A stretch of 64,000 nt of DNA from Lineus longissimus (GCF_910592395.1 NC_088319.1:3286001-3350000), one strand, 5' to 3'; counted from the stretch's first letter, positions 44,341-57,529 are shown. Notes: a model not told the origin generated them from the letters alone. A program made the numbers and translations.

Positions 44341-45276
44341 ATTCCATTGGAACTTAATGGAAGCTGGGAGCTGTGACACTCTGCATAACTGCTTTTATGA
44401 ATGTGCAGTAGAGTTATTTATCAGGCCAAACTAAAGCTATCGGAAGAGAAACTTTGTACCGTGGCAATAATCACGTAAAGGTACGTTCGAAGTCCACTGG
44501 GGAGTGTGAATCTTTCATTGGTAATTTGTGTTGACGTATTTCCTACTAAACTAGGTATTAATGAGCAGCAGAACCGTATGATCCAAAGACACTGTCTATT
44601 ATAATCACAATTCTCAATGGCAAGACGTCTAAATTGTTGTCTCATTGGAAAAATGCAAAGCTGGTATTTTCGATACACGTCTAACTAGTGCTAAGTGTGT
44701 GAGAGTACAGCAGGGTTGAACGCATTAACTTGCTCTGGAACCATCGTTCGATGGAGAATCGTCAAGCATACATCACTGAAGACAATTATGTTCTATTTCA
44801 AAATTGGTGGGTAACAGGTATTGATACTTTGAGAAACGTGGACTCGGATATCTAGATTACTTTTCAACATCTGCTCAAAATCGGAAGTTCGTGTCCAACT
44901 TAGGTTATTTATTCAGCCATTGAGACGAACAGAAGCATCATTAGCATTTCAAAGTGAGACAGTGCATTTAACATCTAAATTCTAGCGGAGATCAGAGGAG
45001 GCTGGAAGGAAAAAGGCCATTAGATAGTTGTATCACAGCACATTTTACAACTGCTACGACTGTACCTGAAAAACAGCGAATTCTGATATCAAAAAGAAAG
45101 ACTGTGTTTGTTTTGTGGGAACTATATGTTCCTTTAGATCGGAATAATTCGGATAATTCCCCATAAATTCTCTACTAGTTTTCCACCCAATCGCCAAGCT
45201 GGCTTTCTCAAAGGCCAACCTCTCTTTGAGTGACAAGATCCCCTTCAGAAAGACCTACGCGGTCACCGGGCCCAAG

Positions 45277-46160
45277 ATGGAGTTCTTAGACAAAATAAAA
45301 AGTTTGATTGAACCGCCGAAGTATGATATGTTCACTTCGGCGTCTTCAAAAACAAACAATCCGGATCTCTTGGAGGAGTACTACAAAACAGTATCCAATG
45401 ACCCCAACCAACAGGGCAAACCTGACCCTAATAAACCGCAACAGCCCGTGGGCCAGATGTACCCTATGCAACAGAATGTTGGTTATCCCCTGTCACACGC
45501 TGTGCAACCTGGACAGTCAGCACAGCCATATGATCCGAACCAGCCATATCCTGGCCAACAGTACCCGCAGACGGGTCTTATTCAGCCATTGCCGAGCCAC
45601 GGAACTCCACAACACCAGGGCAATGTTCAGTACCAACCGCCGTACCAGCCAGGACACCTAGGCCAACCTGGGCACTTTCAGGGGGAAGCTCCACCAGGAC
45701 AGCAAGGCCAGTTCCAGGACCAGGGTCCAATTCAACGAGGCCAAGAACAACATCTACATTCCCAGAACCAACTCAATCAAAGCGGACAGTTCCAGGGTCA
45801 GAACCAACTTAGTCAAAGTGGAAACTTCGCAGGTCAAAATCTACAAGGTCAGAGTGGACACTACCAAGGTCAAAACCAGCTCGGCCAAAGTGATCAGTTT
45901 CAAGGACACAATCAGTTTGGCGAAAGTGGGCAATTCCTGGGGCAACACCAACTTGGAGGGGGCTTCCATAACCCAGCTTACCAGCCCGCAAATGTCGGTC
46001 TCGATCCAAACAGGGCCTACCCCGCTGATGTGAACAGGCTCCACCCCTCAGACCGCGGCCATCCCGATCATAGGATGAACAGGGGTCTAGGGCCTGGTGA
46101 CCACTCGAGAAACAACTCACCCAACTTGAATCGGCCATATCACTACGATCAACATGGAAG
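45277..46160 (+). CDS. first coding exon of a Gln/Gly/Pro-rich protein
   Basis: The frame opens at ATG 45277 (AAGATGG, good context) and reaches a donor AAG|GTAGGT at 46161, phase 2, giving 294 residues plus two bases. The first about 45 residues are ordered-looking (MEFLDKIKSLIEPPKYDMF, then LLEEYYKTVSND). The rest is low complexity: Pro/Gln/Tyr-rich with repeated YPGQQYP-like words, then an imperfect repeat around QSGQFQGQNQL (residues about 180-245), then an Asn/Arg/His-rich end. Such composition is prion-like and common in disordered N-termini of RNA-binding, vesicle or channel-associated proteins. I do not recognise the family. The frame upstream is open back to about 45155 without an ATG. 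Following exons were not identified in the remaining 18 kb. Confidence 0.6.
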
Positions 46161-46289
46161 GTAGGTCATTAAAGTTATACAATATTTTGAGTCAGCTAGT
46201 CAAACTCAGTAATCTTTTACTATTTGAGCTGAATTTTTTGGTTCTGTCCCCCCCAAAAAAAACCTTCTGTCCAGGTTATCACAACTTCG

Positions 46290-46460
46290 TACTGCCAAAA
46301 AGCTTTACTGCAATTCTCTGATCCCTTACTCCACCAGGACTCCAATTATCATTAATGCAACTGTCGGTACAAACACTGCAACCCTCTCCTACGCACGTCA
46401 TGCAACACTTGCCATTTTTTTGCCAGAAGTTTTCGCAAATCCCCCGAAGAGGCAAGTCGA
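46290..46460 (-). other. cysteine-rich open frame, possible exon
   Basis: The minus frame reads ICENFWQKNGKCCMTC then VGEGCSVCTDSC, seven cysteines in about 30 residues, with a donor-like GGA|GTAAGG near 46325 and a weak acceptor-like GGGATAG near 46465. Disulphide-rich small domains look like this, but the other strand is open too and no partner exon is visible. It may be chance. Confidence 0.25.
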
Positions 46461-46479
46461 ACACCTATCCCGCTGTTCG

Positions 46480-47180
46480 AGCTGCTGATCACGATGTCGG
46501 ACAATGGGACAGGCGTTCGCGTTGGCGCTTCGGGGCATTTGCGAACTGTCACAGTTTATTCACCAAGGACTTTAAATGAAATCGCCTGGGCTCACCATCT
46601 TTTTCACAATTTTTTCATTGATTTTTATAAAATTCTGTTAAAAATAATGGAAAAAGTCGACTGGAACAGCCTGGGGCTACTACATGTACGAGTACCTTTC
46701 TGTTAAAAACGATGATCATCAGATCGATCGATTTTCAGCATATTTGAAGACATATGGTCTCGTATATTGACCAGTCAGACGGCCTCAGTCCTGTTTGACC
46801 GCTGCAGGTTTCAAAATTCATCCAATCACAAGGGAGTATTAACGTTCGGTATTCAATTAACTTTTTTTCAAAAATGTAGGAAATAAAATCGCCAATAAAA
46901 TTAAGTGTAATTATGGAGGAAGAAAACTATGACTTATATAGTCACATCGACCATTGTATAAAACTTGTTATCTATTAACCAATTAATTAGCCACTTCGTG
47001 CAATATGCCAAAACTGCATTACAAAAACAGTGATATATCATTTTACTCAATCCCTTATGAATTCTAAATCATCCCGAGTACATGTTGTATACATGTACCA
47101 TTCTCCTAAGCATACATAATATCTACACGTATTCTCTCTGCCGGAACTGGCGTCCATTGCAAGTGTATTGCATCAATAGT
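46480..47180. other. no gene seen
   Basis: Presumed intron of the Gln-rich gene. AT-rich, no repeat or exon recognised. Confidence 0.4.
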
Positions 47181-47803
47181 GAGTTTCCGCACCGCTACGA
47201 TTACGATGACGATTACGAATCGTAATCGTGCTCAAACCCGGCATGATACAGACATTTTGTTCCCGCACTGGAGCCGGCGAACACCGCCAGATGATTCATC
47301 CACCTGCCACCTATGACCTGCTGCATCAAGCCTACACTCACAATGCATCACACTGTACTGTACTTTACATACAGCGTACTACAGGCGCAATGCAATGTAT
47401 TTCGGAACCCCTTTTCTCGGCGTTAAAACTCATCAAAATGCCGGTTGATCGCATTAACATGCAGCTCCTAAGTATGACCATGGAGGTTTCGAATACACAT
47501 ATCTATTGTTGTCCAAACATCGGAAGGATGATTGTATCCTTTGAAGCGGGCTCCGTTCTCTCTCCTTCTTAATAATACCTCCATGGTATGACAGACATAT
47601 TCGAAAATATACATTCAATGAAATAGTTCTCATTCTATAAGATTAGTACGTGGAAGATAGGCTTTTCGGTCATCACGAAGATCGTAGGAACGAGACGAAA
47701 GTCCCGTCGACGATTTTGCTAGGGATGACGTAGTATCAAAAACCGATGCCGTCATACACTAATCGTAATCGTAATCGTAATCGTAGGCGCGGTGCGGCAA
47801 CTC
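47181..47803. mobile_element. ATCGTA-ended MITE, copy 2 (full length)
   Basis: Inverted ends GAGTTTCCGCACCGC and GCGGTGCGGCAACTC, each followed on the inside by a TACGAT/ATCGTA hexamer array (47194-47229 and 47759-47785). 623 bp in total. It shares its interior with 37682-38068. No coding frame of note. Confidence 0.75.
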
Positions 47804-50800
47804 CGTAATGATGTACGCTATTACGTACGCAGCAAGAATTCGCCTCAGAAATGTAAATGTGACATTTACTCAAGATGTTCATGTCTGCTAGTGGAATGGA
47901 ATCCCTGTTTGACATAACCGAAGTGAATATTTGTCCTCATTTTGAACCGATTAAAACTGTTCGAGGGCAAACAAAATACTTCGCTTAAACATCGTCTGCA
48001 CGAAAAAACCTGATCACACAGCAATTTTACATACGCTAGGAAAAAAAGTGCACAGTCATGAAACCACAAAAATCCACTTGGTTAAGAGAGAAAATAATGG
48101 TGGTAGACAAGGACTTGAAATGCAGAATGACAATCTTTTTTTGATTTTTCGGAACGAGTAAAGGCACACGAAGGCCAATAGTTACGTGGTTGAGCGGTTT
48201 AAGAACATTAGTGGCTAATTATAGCGGTGATATAGGACCGACTAGACGCATGCTCTCTAGTGTGTAGCGTCATCATTTCCAACCATCAACCACACTCTTC
48301 ACAAACATGACTAAACCTTGTTAATTATTCAACAACTCAGACCAGAATATGTAACACACAGAGTTCGGGCTAACCACGCTGCGTGTTGCAATAGAAGATT
48401 TATCTTATGGCTATTAGGCAGGTTTCGAAAGCCATACGAAGGAACGGACAACGACTGATCGATGGCGAAGTAAAAAAATTATCGTACTCATATTATGAAG
48501 TCATTATTAAAATAAAGTCTTAACAGTTTTCAAAAAATGTGAACCCGTCACCAGCTACAGCGACCAAATTATTCGAATCAGCAGCTCAACGAAACATGCA
48601 GACACGCAGAGTCGTCGTTTGGCAGCGTTAGTGGTATCTGTGTTGATGAACCAGTGTGCCTTTTTCAAAAATTCCCAAAATCAATGATTTAGCGACATAA
48701 CACGGGAATCGCATCTGGTGCATTCTTAGAGCAGTTAATGATCTACTTGAAGCCCGCAATTAAAACTCACCAGATGACGGCATTCGGAAGATGACGACTT
48801 GAGGAGAGGCGTAATGGCTTGGATGCCGATGCCACCTCATCATGAGCTAAGGGACAGATACAATATTGCTGGATAATGTACATATTTCATATCAAAGTCA
48901 CCATCGTCAATATCAAGACATAAATTTCGTCTTTCTCTGCACTCAACAATGCATTGTGTAGCGTGTAATGCACAGCTGCACTGAGCATTCTATAGTATTC
49001 GGCATTGAAACTGCACTTGTCGAATTTTAACGAATTCACAGACGTTTTGACTCTAGTTGCCGATTTTGATTTGGCTCGAATGGCGCTTTCATCAACCTTG
49101 AGCAGTCTGGTTTTCATGATCAGTAAGGATGAGTACTGTCCGAGAACTGATTCAGCAGTGGTCATCCAGGTCGGTCATCGTGCCCTTGTAAGTACCAAAA
49201 GTTCAGATTGGCGGGCGTGAGATTACAGATCTAAGTGTGGGACACAGGGGCTTGCATTGTGATTGACTGAGCGATTGATTGGGTTGGAAAAAGCCTGCTC
49301 ACTAAGGCCTAGCTGTATCGTTCTCATAAAAAGAAAACAGATGACTCTCGGTGTATATCTTCAGGGCACTTTCACCGTAAATCCCAATTACGAAATGTGC
49401 AGCTTTTAAAACAGTGTGAAAGCTGTCTTTCGATTGGCCAGAAAGAGATCCTTGTCGATATTGGTCAATAAAAACCGTCCTCTGTGTAGAGTGTCCTAGT
49501 GAGAATATTGGGGAATTGACAGAGAGATATCCCTTTTCTTAATAATGTATGGAGAGACAGTGGCAGCTTTGCTTTGGTGAGTAGGCCCTTGAACGGAAAC
49601 AATCTGACTTAATCAATCACACGACACTGGATTTGGAACACAATGCCATTATACAGCGAAAGAATAAACCTGTCGGAAGCTTTCTTATTGGTCTGTTCGT
49701 TTTATCTGGCTTTGTGCATGGTGTATCATTGGCTGCGGTTTTTCACATTTTGTCAGCTCGTTTCCTATATGCACACACGCTACGTAGGGTAATGGCTTTG
49801 ATTGTCAGTTATAAAGTCGAATGTCGAATGTGCTTTACAATGTTCCTGTAGACATGCGAATATTCTACGCTACCGGCTACTGTCCACCCTGCTTGCAGTT
49901 TCCATGACCTGTGTAACGATTTTGGCTGTTCCTCACAGGACAGCTGGATAGACCACTATGACTTTTCTTTTGGGGGAAACGGGAGAAAATGTGTTAAGGG
50001 GGAACCTTTCTTCAAACGTGTCCAAAAAAGGAGGGGAGACACGCCGAAACGGTAACACTCATAAATGTTACACCGGCACCGACATCAGATACACTGAAAA
50101 TCGACCGGTTGTCCGATCCGACGGACGTAAAGAGCCTGACTTTCCCCGGACTCGAAACTGGGACCTGACGCGTAAATATACCAGTGAGGTCGTCGCGACC
50201 TTCACGGGCGCATCCCGAACCACAGTGATCTATATTTGTTTTGGCCATAAAATGTGGTGCAAATAATCGATTCCTCTTCTTCTGGCTAGAACCAAGTCAA
50301 GTGTTCTCCTCTGTCTGGGCTATTACTCGAGATTAATGAAGACACAGATGAGAAACCAGCACTGTTAAACAGTGTGCATGCCCCTCAGTCTTAGTACGTA
50401 ACTGTTAGATGTCGCGTCGAGATAAGGGTAAAAATCTCTCGCAGCATGTTTGTGCCCTTGTGAGACTATCACCTACGGTAAAGTTTACTTGAATCATTTT
50501 AATATCAACAACAATGGAAAGCATAATTTCTTCCAAATGAATTTTAAAACGATTTGTTTTCATATTTGTCTTGCATTCAATCGCGATTGACCATGTTTTA
50601 AATCCCCATTAGATTCTGTTTAATACTTTATTCACATCGATAAATACTACCGACTGCTGATTCTGCCTGTTGGTAACTTGACGTAAAGCATCATTAATAC
50701 CCTGTAGCAGTGAGCACTTCCCACAGAAAGCAGTAGGCCAGGGTTGACTAAAGATGAAACGAAATACATTTGAATTCGCAAAAGTGTTTAATTTATTTCT

Positions 50801-51589
50801 TTGGTGTTAAAAGGTTCAAGCCTTTCGTTAAAAACTCTAAATCTGCAATTGAACCTTAAATTTTCCAATTGCGTAAATACGTACTGGACACACATTTCAT
50901 CAACGTCGTTGTGTATACTATGTGTAACATGTTTTAGCAAAGTTGCGTGCATGATCAGTGCGCTAAGGCATGCATGCACCGCTATGCATTGTTGCCAATT
51001 TAATCTTCCTTTATTTTTGTGGACAGATATCAGTATATAGCCATTCTCAATCTGGAAAATTCACTAGTTAGCCTTACCACTATGGCACCACTTTGAGTTC
51101 CAGTCGTTCTAGTTCTCGTACTAATGTTCTCAAGCCCTATTACCTCTTCCCGCGGTTCCACAGAGACCCGGAAACGGATATTCCCGCATTTATCATGTTT
51201 GTATTGCGGCGTATCATTGGGCTGAAATGATACAGGTTGTCGTGTCGCCATCTTGGCAATCGATACTAACCCACGGGCTTCACCTGTTGCTTGGGCTGCA
51301 ATGAATCAGGATAGGAAGGCGCAGGGAAAGGCATGGCTCATCATGCCGTGAGCAATCATTCGCGGCGTTATCAGATCTGTTGTGTCGGGCTGGATCCATT
51401 CATTGGTGAGTACACAATATTTAAACTAACCTATCAACTGTCGCTGCGCTTTTTCGTTCAATCGGGCCCGTGTAGCGGGAGTCATTATCCTCTGGACAAA
51501 AGTATCAGTAAATTGCTCGACGAGGGTTTAAAGTGCTCGCCGGGGTTAGAGATTATGGCTTAGTGTTATATTAGGGCCATCAGGGGGAG
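47804..51589. other. no gene seen
   Basis: The longest frames (48887-49165 minus, 49958-50266 plus) lack splice signals. The minus strand near 50150-50240 contains TTTCGAGTCCGGGG, reminiscent of a tRNA B box, but no matching A box was found. Confidence 0.35.
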
Positions 51590-51924
51590 GTCAGTGGCGT
51601 ATGTTGCACCGGGCTCGTAATCAGGAGGTCGTGGGTTCGATTCTCGGAAGGGTCACCGCTGTTTCGTCTTTGTGTTCTTGAGCAAGGCACTTCTACTCTA
51701 CTTGCTTCTCTCCGACCTGGAGTAAATGGGTACCTAGCTGGCAGAGTTGGCACACTATGAATAGTCCTGAGCGCTGTATAGCTGCAGCTCGGACCTGTAA
51801 TACTCCCACAGCTTGAACCACGTATGTACAGGCCAAGGGGTAATAATTTGAAGCGCTTTGAACGACTGAAACAAGTTGGATTTAGCGCTATATAAGTTTC
51901 ATAATTATTATCATCATTTTATTC
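51590..51924 (+). mobile_element. tRNA-derived SINE, near full length
   Basis: A tRNA-like head has an anticodon-loop-like CTCGTAATC and a B box GGTTCGATTCTC (51634-51645). A conserved body follows (TTGAGCAAGGCACTT, GGAGTAAATGGGTACCTAGC, CCTGAGCGCTGTAT). The tail is TTTAGCGCTATATAAGTTTC plus TTATTATCATCATTTT. The tail resembles the 3' end of the LINE at 29690-30050, as expected if that LINE's machinery mobilises it. A partial copy lies at 56249-56425. Confidence 0.85.
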
Positions 51925-51984
51925 TTTAGACTAAAACTGCAACATCTTGATATGATTATTCATTTCACATTATAGTTTTTATGT

Positions 51985-52260
51985 TCTTTGATAGTCTGTG
52001 GTGAAATCTATGATGGGAATCCAAAGATAGTTTGCCTGAACATCAAAGTATAAACCCATTAGTGGAACATAAAAAATATTGAAAAAAGAAGCAGTTCACC
52101 AAAAAAATTATCATACATTCTATGATGGCCCGTAAAAAATCTATATCTTAGTCCATCATCGAATCTATGATGACCACATAATTATGCTAGATACGTGGGT
52201 TCTATCAATAATTCTATGATGGAGATTCTGAATCATAGAATCACTGATGGCCAATGTTAG
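51985..52260 (+). repeat. cluster of TCTATGATGG words
   Basis: TCTATGATGG or TCTATGATGA occurs about four times, with ATCATAGAAT in inverse near 52230. Probably a decayed inverted-repeat element, but boundaries are unclear. Confidence 0.4.
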
Positions 52261-54230
52261 AGTTTAACCTTCATGTACTTCCCAAGCAATGTCGATTGAA
52301 ACAACCTGTCAGAATTGTTTCACTCGGTCAGTGCTCTCAGCTAAGATTCATGTGGTTGTCAAATGTGCCGATGAAAAGGTGGTGCCTTGCCCGCATTTTA
52401 TGGCTAGAAGTGGCACTATCATTGCATGGCTCGGATTACTTTGAGGATCTAGCGCTAAGATCTGACTTTGATGTTAATTTTGTGGACAGGCTCTACGCGA
52501 TTGAAATACCGTATTCTAAATATTTGGCCGTTTTTCTTCGAAGTGGTTATTTCTCCGACTGTACCACAGAACGCAGAGAGTAGAGTTGCGTCCATTTCCC
52601 GAACGTCAGTATAATAAGAGTTGATGTCGTGGAATATCTTAATCGTACGCCTAATCAGCTACAATGTATAGAGTTCACTCGTATTTCGTATGATGATTAG
52701 AGTATATTCGAAACCGTATATAGGCCTACCGGTTCATGACCCAAAATAAAACAGTCATGTAAATAACGGCCCAGTAATTTTCTTTGACGATGACTGCAAA
52801 TTAAAAATGAATTATTCATGATCATGATTTTTTTCAAAAAGAATTAGAGTTTGGGTGAATATTGCAACTCAAGTGCGTTTATCAATTTACTGTGTTTACT
52901 GCTTTGTGTCTCTTGGGACAGTTAATGATAAAATGATGTTTAGCCATTGCTTATAGTAATGCTACGGGTAGAAAAACGGAACCGATAAAACCAGTGTAAA
53001 TAGTGCCATCTGTACTGTGTAGCTAGCCTCGAGGACTTAGCAAACACACTCGTGCTCCAATTATACTTGCCATGCCGATTTCGCGGAACACCGGAACTGC
53101 GGAATGAGTAGAAACTGAATGCAACCCTTCTTTGCGTGCTTAAATTTGAGCACATTTGAAGGAGTAAAGAAGAAACAGTAACCAAATGTAAAAATACTAT
53201 CGTTTCTACACCAAAATACGCCGAATCGCACCAGCGAGTAATTTCAATTACCATATGACATGCTCTGTCAAAAGGCGGCGCAAGTAGCATACAGAGAAAA
53301 GGGAGAAAAGGGAGAAATTTTGTTTTTCTTTTCATCAAATGATTTTATGACTTTCCTGTGTCATTTCAACTATGTCTAGATGTGTGTCGAAGCCACTAAA
53401 GCCATGAAATACGGCAAATAAGTTACTCCTTCCTATGTTTATCCATAAATAACCCATTTTCGGACAAGATTTTCTCAACCTTTTACTTAAGAGAGTGATA
53501 TATTCTGAAGTCCACATCTCAGCCCATCATCGAGAGATCCCCGTGTATCATACATCATTTTAAAGATAACTTTGTACAGAATAAGCCAGTAGCAATCACT
53601 CATTTTTAAGAATTTTACCCAACAGCCTTATTTTGACAGAGCGGGAATCCGCTGGACCCGAACGTAGTTTTGCCCAGTCTTAGGAGTAGAACCATGTCTT
53701 TAGACTGGGACCATGCCATATAAGTTTGTTAACACCGACATGTCGTCCGCGGAATAGTGACAATTAATTTGGTCGCATGGAAATAGATAAATCTCATGAA
53801 TAGTGCAAGAAGGAGGTGAAGGAAAAATATTGAGTCCAGAGCTGAGCGTCGACGAGGACTTTATAAGCTCTATAAACAGTATTGGGCGTTTTCTAATGTA
53901 ATAAGGAGAGAACTGGATGGGCGCTGAACATCAGTATTACCACTGCACCACTATCGATGTGAAATGCAAGTACACAGAATTCGTGTAAGGCTAGGTTTAG
54001 CGCATAAGGAAAGGTTTATGTACCAATGGGGGTGAGGGTGGGCCATATCATAGAAAGGTCTAGGGAGGGTTAGTTTTCTTGCCAAGCGCCTGTCGCTGGC
54101 GGATCGCAAAATGATCATCATCGTTTTTTTGGAGAGGGTTTTGTCCCTGGCGAAAAGTTGCCGAAGACATTTTTTTATCGTGTTAACAACTTCACACTGG
54201 TCTGAGGTAAACTACACTCTTCAAATAAAA
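52261..54230. other. no gene seen
   Basis: Open frames at 52254-52583 and 52940-53338 have no motif, signal or splice support. Confidence 0.4.
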
Positions 54231-54236
54231 TAGTTA

Positions 54237-54430
54237 AGATAACTATTTAATAGTTATCTTTTACTACTCTGGTAGTTGCTATTGCACCGACTGTGAAATT
54301 AGTTGTTTAACTTACTATCAAAATAGTAATTCTTAAGCATTTTAATGGTAGTTTTTACTACGTTTATACTTAGAACGACAAATTGATGGTTAGTTTTTGC
54401 TAATTTCACAGTTGGTGCATGCAATACCAA
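54237..54430 (+). mobile_element. MITE-like repeat with AGATAACTATT hairpin
   Basis: Starts with an 11-base hairpin AGATAACTATT-T-AATAGTTATCT (54237-54259). It continues with TTACTACTCTGGTAGTT and CACCGACTGTGAAATTAGT, all found in reverse at 17404-17585, and ends with TTTCACAGTTGGTGCA. Confidence 0.6.
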
Positions 54431-56248
54431 CTACCAAATTAGTCGTTTTTACTAATAAATTTTAAGCGTATGTAGTACGTTATCCTCGGACGGAGCCCAA
54501 CGCCCTTTGGTAGGGATGTCCTGTGTTCTCTGTCATTGTCTATCTCCTCATTTACGAGGCAGTGTATTTTCCAAGTAATAATATTTACTCCCATTGCAAC
54601 GGTTGTACTACTTCAACGACCGACGCCCCGATTAGAATGTGTAGATTCTAATGATTCCAGCGTTTATCTATTTCAACATGGGACCTCATGACGTATGAAT
54701 AAAATATAAGCCATATTCAGAAATAGTCTAATCTCATTCAATCCGAAAGCCATATCGCTTTGTACCAACCATAAACACATCTTTTATGCGAATATTTAGC
54801 TAAATGTCCAGTCACAAAACCTGTCATTTTCTGAATCATGTAGCTTTATGGGGGATGCGGGTCGGAGTCTACTTGGTATGCGGAACGTGTGGCGGTTAGT
54901 CTCCAGGGTGTGGACTCGAGTACTGTCTGAAACACTTCACCTATGGTTACTGTCAGCATTGTTCGCTATGGTAACATCATTATTCTATAGGGAGCCGTAT
55001 CGTTATATTATCAGCCACTCGCGGTGACAGGAAAACACTCGATGTTGACATAAAAAAGGGAAAACCTGACGACCAGATTCGTTCAGAAATTTCGATGAAA
55101 TAATTATGAAATTGAATTTGAAATTTTCCAATTAAGCAAAGGCGCAACGAATGTGCTACTGTGTACACCCAAACACACTATACATGCCACTTTTCATCGC
55201 AGGGGCGTGTCTAATAAATAGACAGGTTTCCCAACCTTTGCGAATAGCTACGAACGACGAAGTACGAAGTAATTTATCGGATTTTTTAAAAATTATCGAT
55301 TTATCGTAATTCATCGATTTAAAAAAAAATTCCCCTGTTCCTCGCCCAGCTCAGTACAAAAGATGAATCCCGACTGTCATGTGAATGAATTAGCACAGAC
55401 CTTTTGTTCGTCTTTCGTAGGGCTTGCGAAACCTGCCACCTTCTGTCTAATGCTGCACTATTACTGTTGCTGGCTCTCTTTATTACCAATTACCGGCGGG
55501 CCACATCGGTGTTAATAAGGTAAACGACCAAACCTGACCTTTAGAATACAAGAAATCAATATTGCCTTCTTTTCAATACGGGAGGGGGTATCAGCGTATA
55601 AGACGGGATTGTTAGTTAGCTATCTAAAGGCGTGAAAGTATGTGATTGTTGTTAAATACTAAGTATCTAAAAATCCCGGCTACAACTATGAAGGATTATG
55701 TTATAAATAAAATGGCAAGGGGCCATGTGCTCACCTGTTGTCAATGAAAGGAGTCGCGAAAACCAAAAATACGTCTGGGAATATTGTCAAAAACACCGTC
55801 ATGCTTGGTTTCAGCCATCGAACCCCAGCGGTTACGAAACGACGGACGTCACGGTATCGTATAAGCTCCCCGTAGGTGAGCAAAGTGTAAATACCGTCGT
55901 CTTTAGTGATAATTTTAGGTTATTCCTTGATGCTACGGCTATGTTGAGAACGAGAGCGCGTTTTCCATATAGCAATATTCGTACATGTATATTGCAATTG
56001 ACAAATTTCTTTGCATTGCTTATACCATTCGGTTACCAAACCAACCTCGCCTATGCCATACGTATAAGCTATCAGAAATAAGTCTTCAAAACCCATTTAA
56101 CCATGAAGATGATAAAGCCAGCGACATCATTTTACTTGGGGATATCTGAAATGTTTATCTGAGCGGTTGAAACCGAATGTGGACATCATCGGTATGCATG
56201 TAGTTCTCTTTAATCTTCGTCTCTCTCGGTCAGGCAAGTTCCATTACA
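54431..56248. other. no gene seen
   Basis: AT-rich with no supported feature. The plus frame 55725-56081 shows no signal, motif or splice sites. Confidence 0.4.
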
Positions 56249-56425
56249 TTCAAGGTCACTACTGTTTCGTTTTTGTGTCCTTGAGCAAGGCACTTTACCC
56301 GACGTGCTTCTCTCCACCCAGGAGTAATTATATTAATGGGTACCTAGATGGCAGAGATGATCCAACATGAATGTTAGTCCTGAGCGCTGTATGCCTGCAG
56401 CTCGGACCTGAAATACTCCCAGGGA
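56249..56425 (+). mobile_element. SINE fragment (body only)
   Basis: Shares TCCTTGAGCAAGGCACTT, ATGGGTACCTAGATGGCAGA, CCTGAGCGCTGTAT and GCAGCTCGGACCTG with 51590-51924. The tRNA-like head and the LINE-like tail are missing. Confidence 0.8.
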
Positions 56426-56739
56426 GAAGAGTTCCCTCCGTATTAAACTTGCACGCCGTGTTCTCTAAAAAGCTGAGTACGTAACCTGCGTGAGTTCAGC
56501 CTCGGAATTGGTGAACGGCAAATGCAAGGCACAACCTACTGATGTTTGTTTATACCGGGCTTCCCTTTAACGAGAACATTGCCTATTCTATCGGATTATG
56601 CGGCTTTTTTCACACCTTAAAATGTTATTTCTATTCAAAGCGTGTCCCAGGAAAATTGGTTTAAGGATCATACGATTTCGTGAATGAGTACGTCATGGAC
56701 ATAATATAACGAGCTCAAAATTCGGAGGGGTTGGGTTTT

Positions 56740-57131
56740 CCCTTCCTAAACTGCTTACCGGTGGATGTGAAGGACCACTTTTGTCCTTAAGGGACTCCGT
56801 AGTACGCCATCGCCAGAGTGTGACAGGACAGCTAGAACTGCTTCAGCGCCGTCAACGAGTTCTTACGGCACAAAATCAGACAGGCTTCTGAGCCGTTGGA
56901 AATAGCTGTTTAAAAGTCGCAAGATGAAGCAATTGCCCTGCGGAGCGAGGGGCGTCAGTCAACATTTATGCCCTGCCTTTGACTGACAGCCTGCCTTGTT
57001 CCATTCCCCACAAGTTTGCTGAAAGGTCAGAGTAAAGTTAAAGTGTAAAAACATGACGATAACCCATGTTTATTGCAAACCTAGGCCTGGTTCTGTAGCA
57101 TAGCCATGAATAAAATCGAAGAAGAAGAAGA
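56740..57131 (+). other. possible retroelement 3' end with GAA tail
   Basis: Ends in ATAAAATCGAAGAAGAAGAA (57112-57131), like the AAG/GAA tails of the LINE fragments at 15370-15388 and 28341-28362. No coding motif is visible upstream, so the call rests on the tail alone. Confidence 0.3.
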
Positions 57132-57529
57132 AATGGTGTAGACCTCGTCTATTCTTTGTTTTTATTAATACACCAGCTCAATCCTGTAAAACATTAACAT
57201 GTCTCAAATCCCAACTAACATGAGAGATCAAAGGGTAGTTTGCGTTAAACAGAAAACGCCTTTTGTTAAAATGTGAATTGTTGGTGTATTCACTCACCAG
57301 AGAATATACTCATCAGGCCAAGGTCACGATGTCTCGGAAGACATCTGATTAGCAAAACTGTGTGAACTACTTGATGAAACGAACCTTTGGGATGTGAATA
57401 ATTATGTATTCAACCATGCACTTGAGATGCTTGTGCTGCAAAAACAATGATGGATTGCGGATACATATGCAGCAATGCTATAGCTTTCATGTTCCACTGC
57501 GGTAGTCCCCGTCATTTGTGACAGAATTA

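Noticed and set aside
46276-46490. Plus-strand continuation of the Gln-rich gene after acceptor CTGTCCAG
   Set aside because: The phase fits, but the 65-codon stretch ends in a stop and shows no protein-like pattern, and the opposite strand looks more protein-like.
50012-50266. tRNA-like TTTCGAGTCCGGGG on the minus strand
   Set aside because: B-box resemblance only. No A box or cloverleaf could be drawn.
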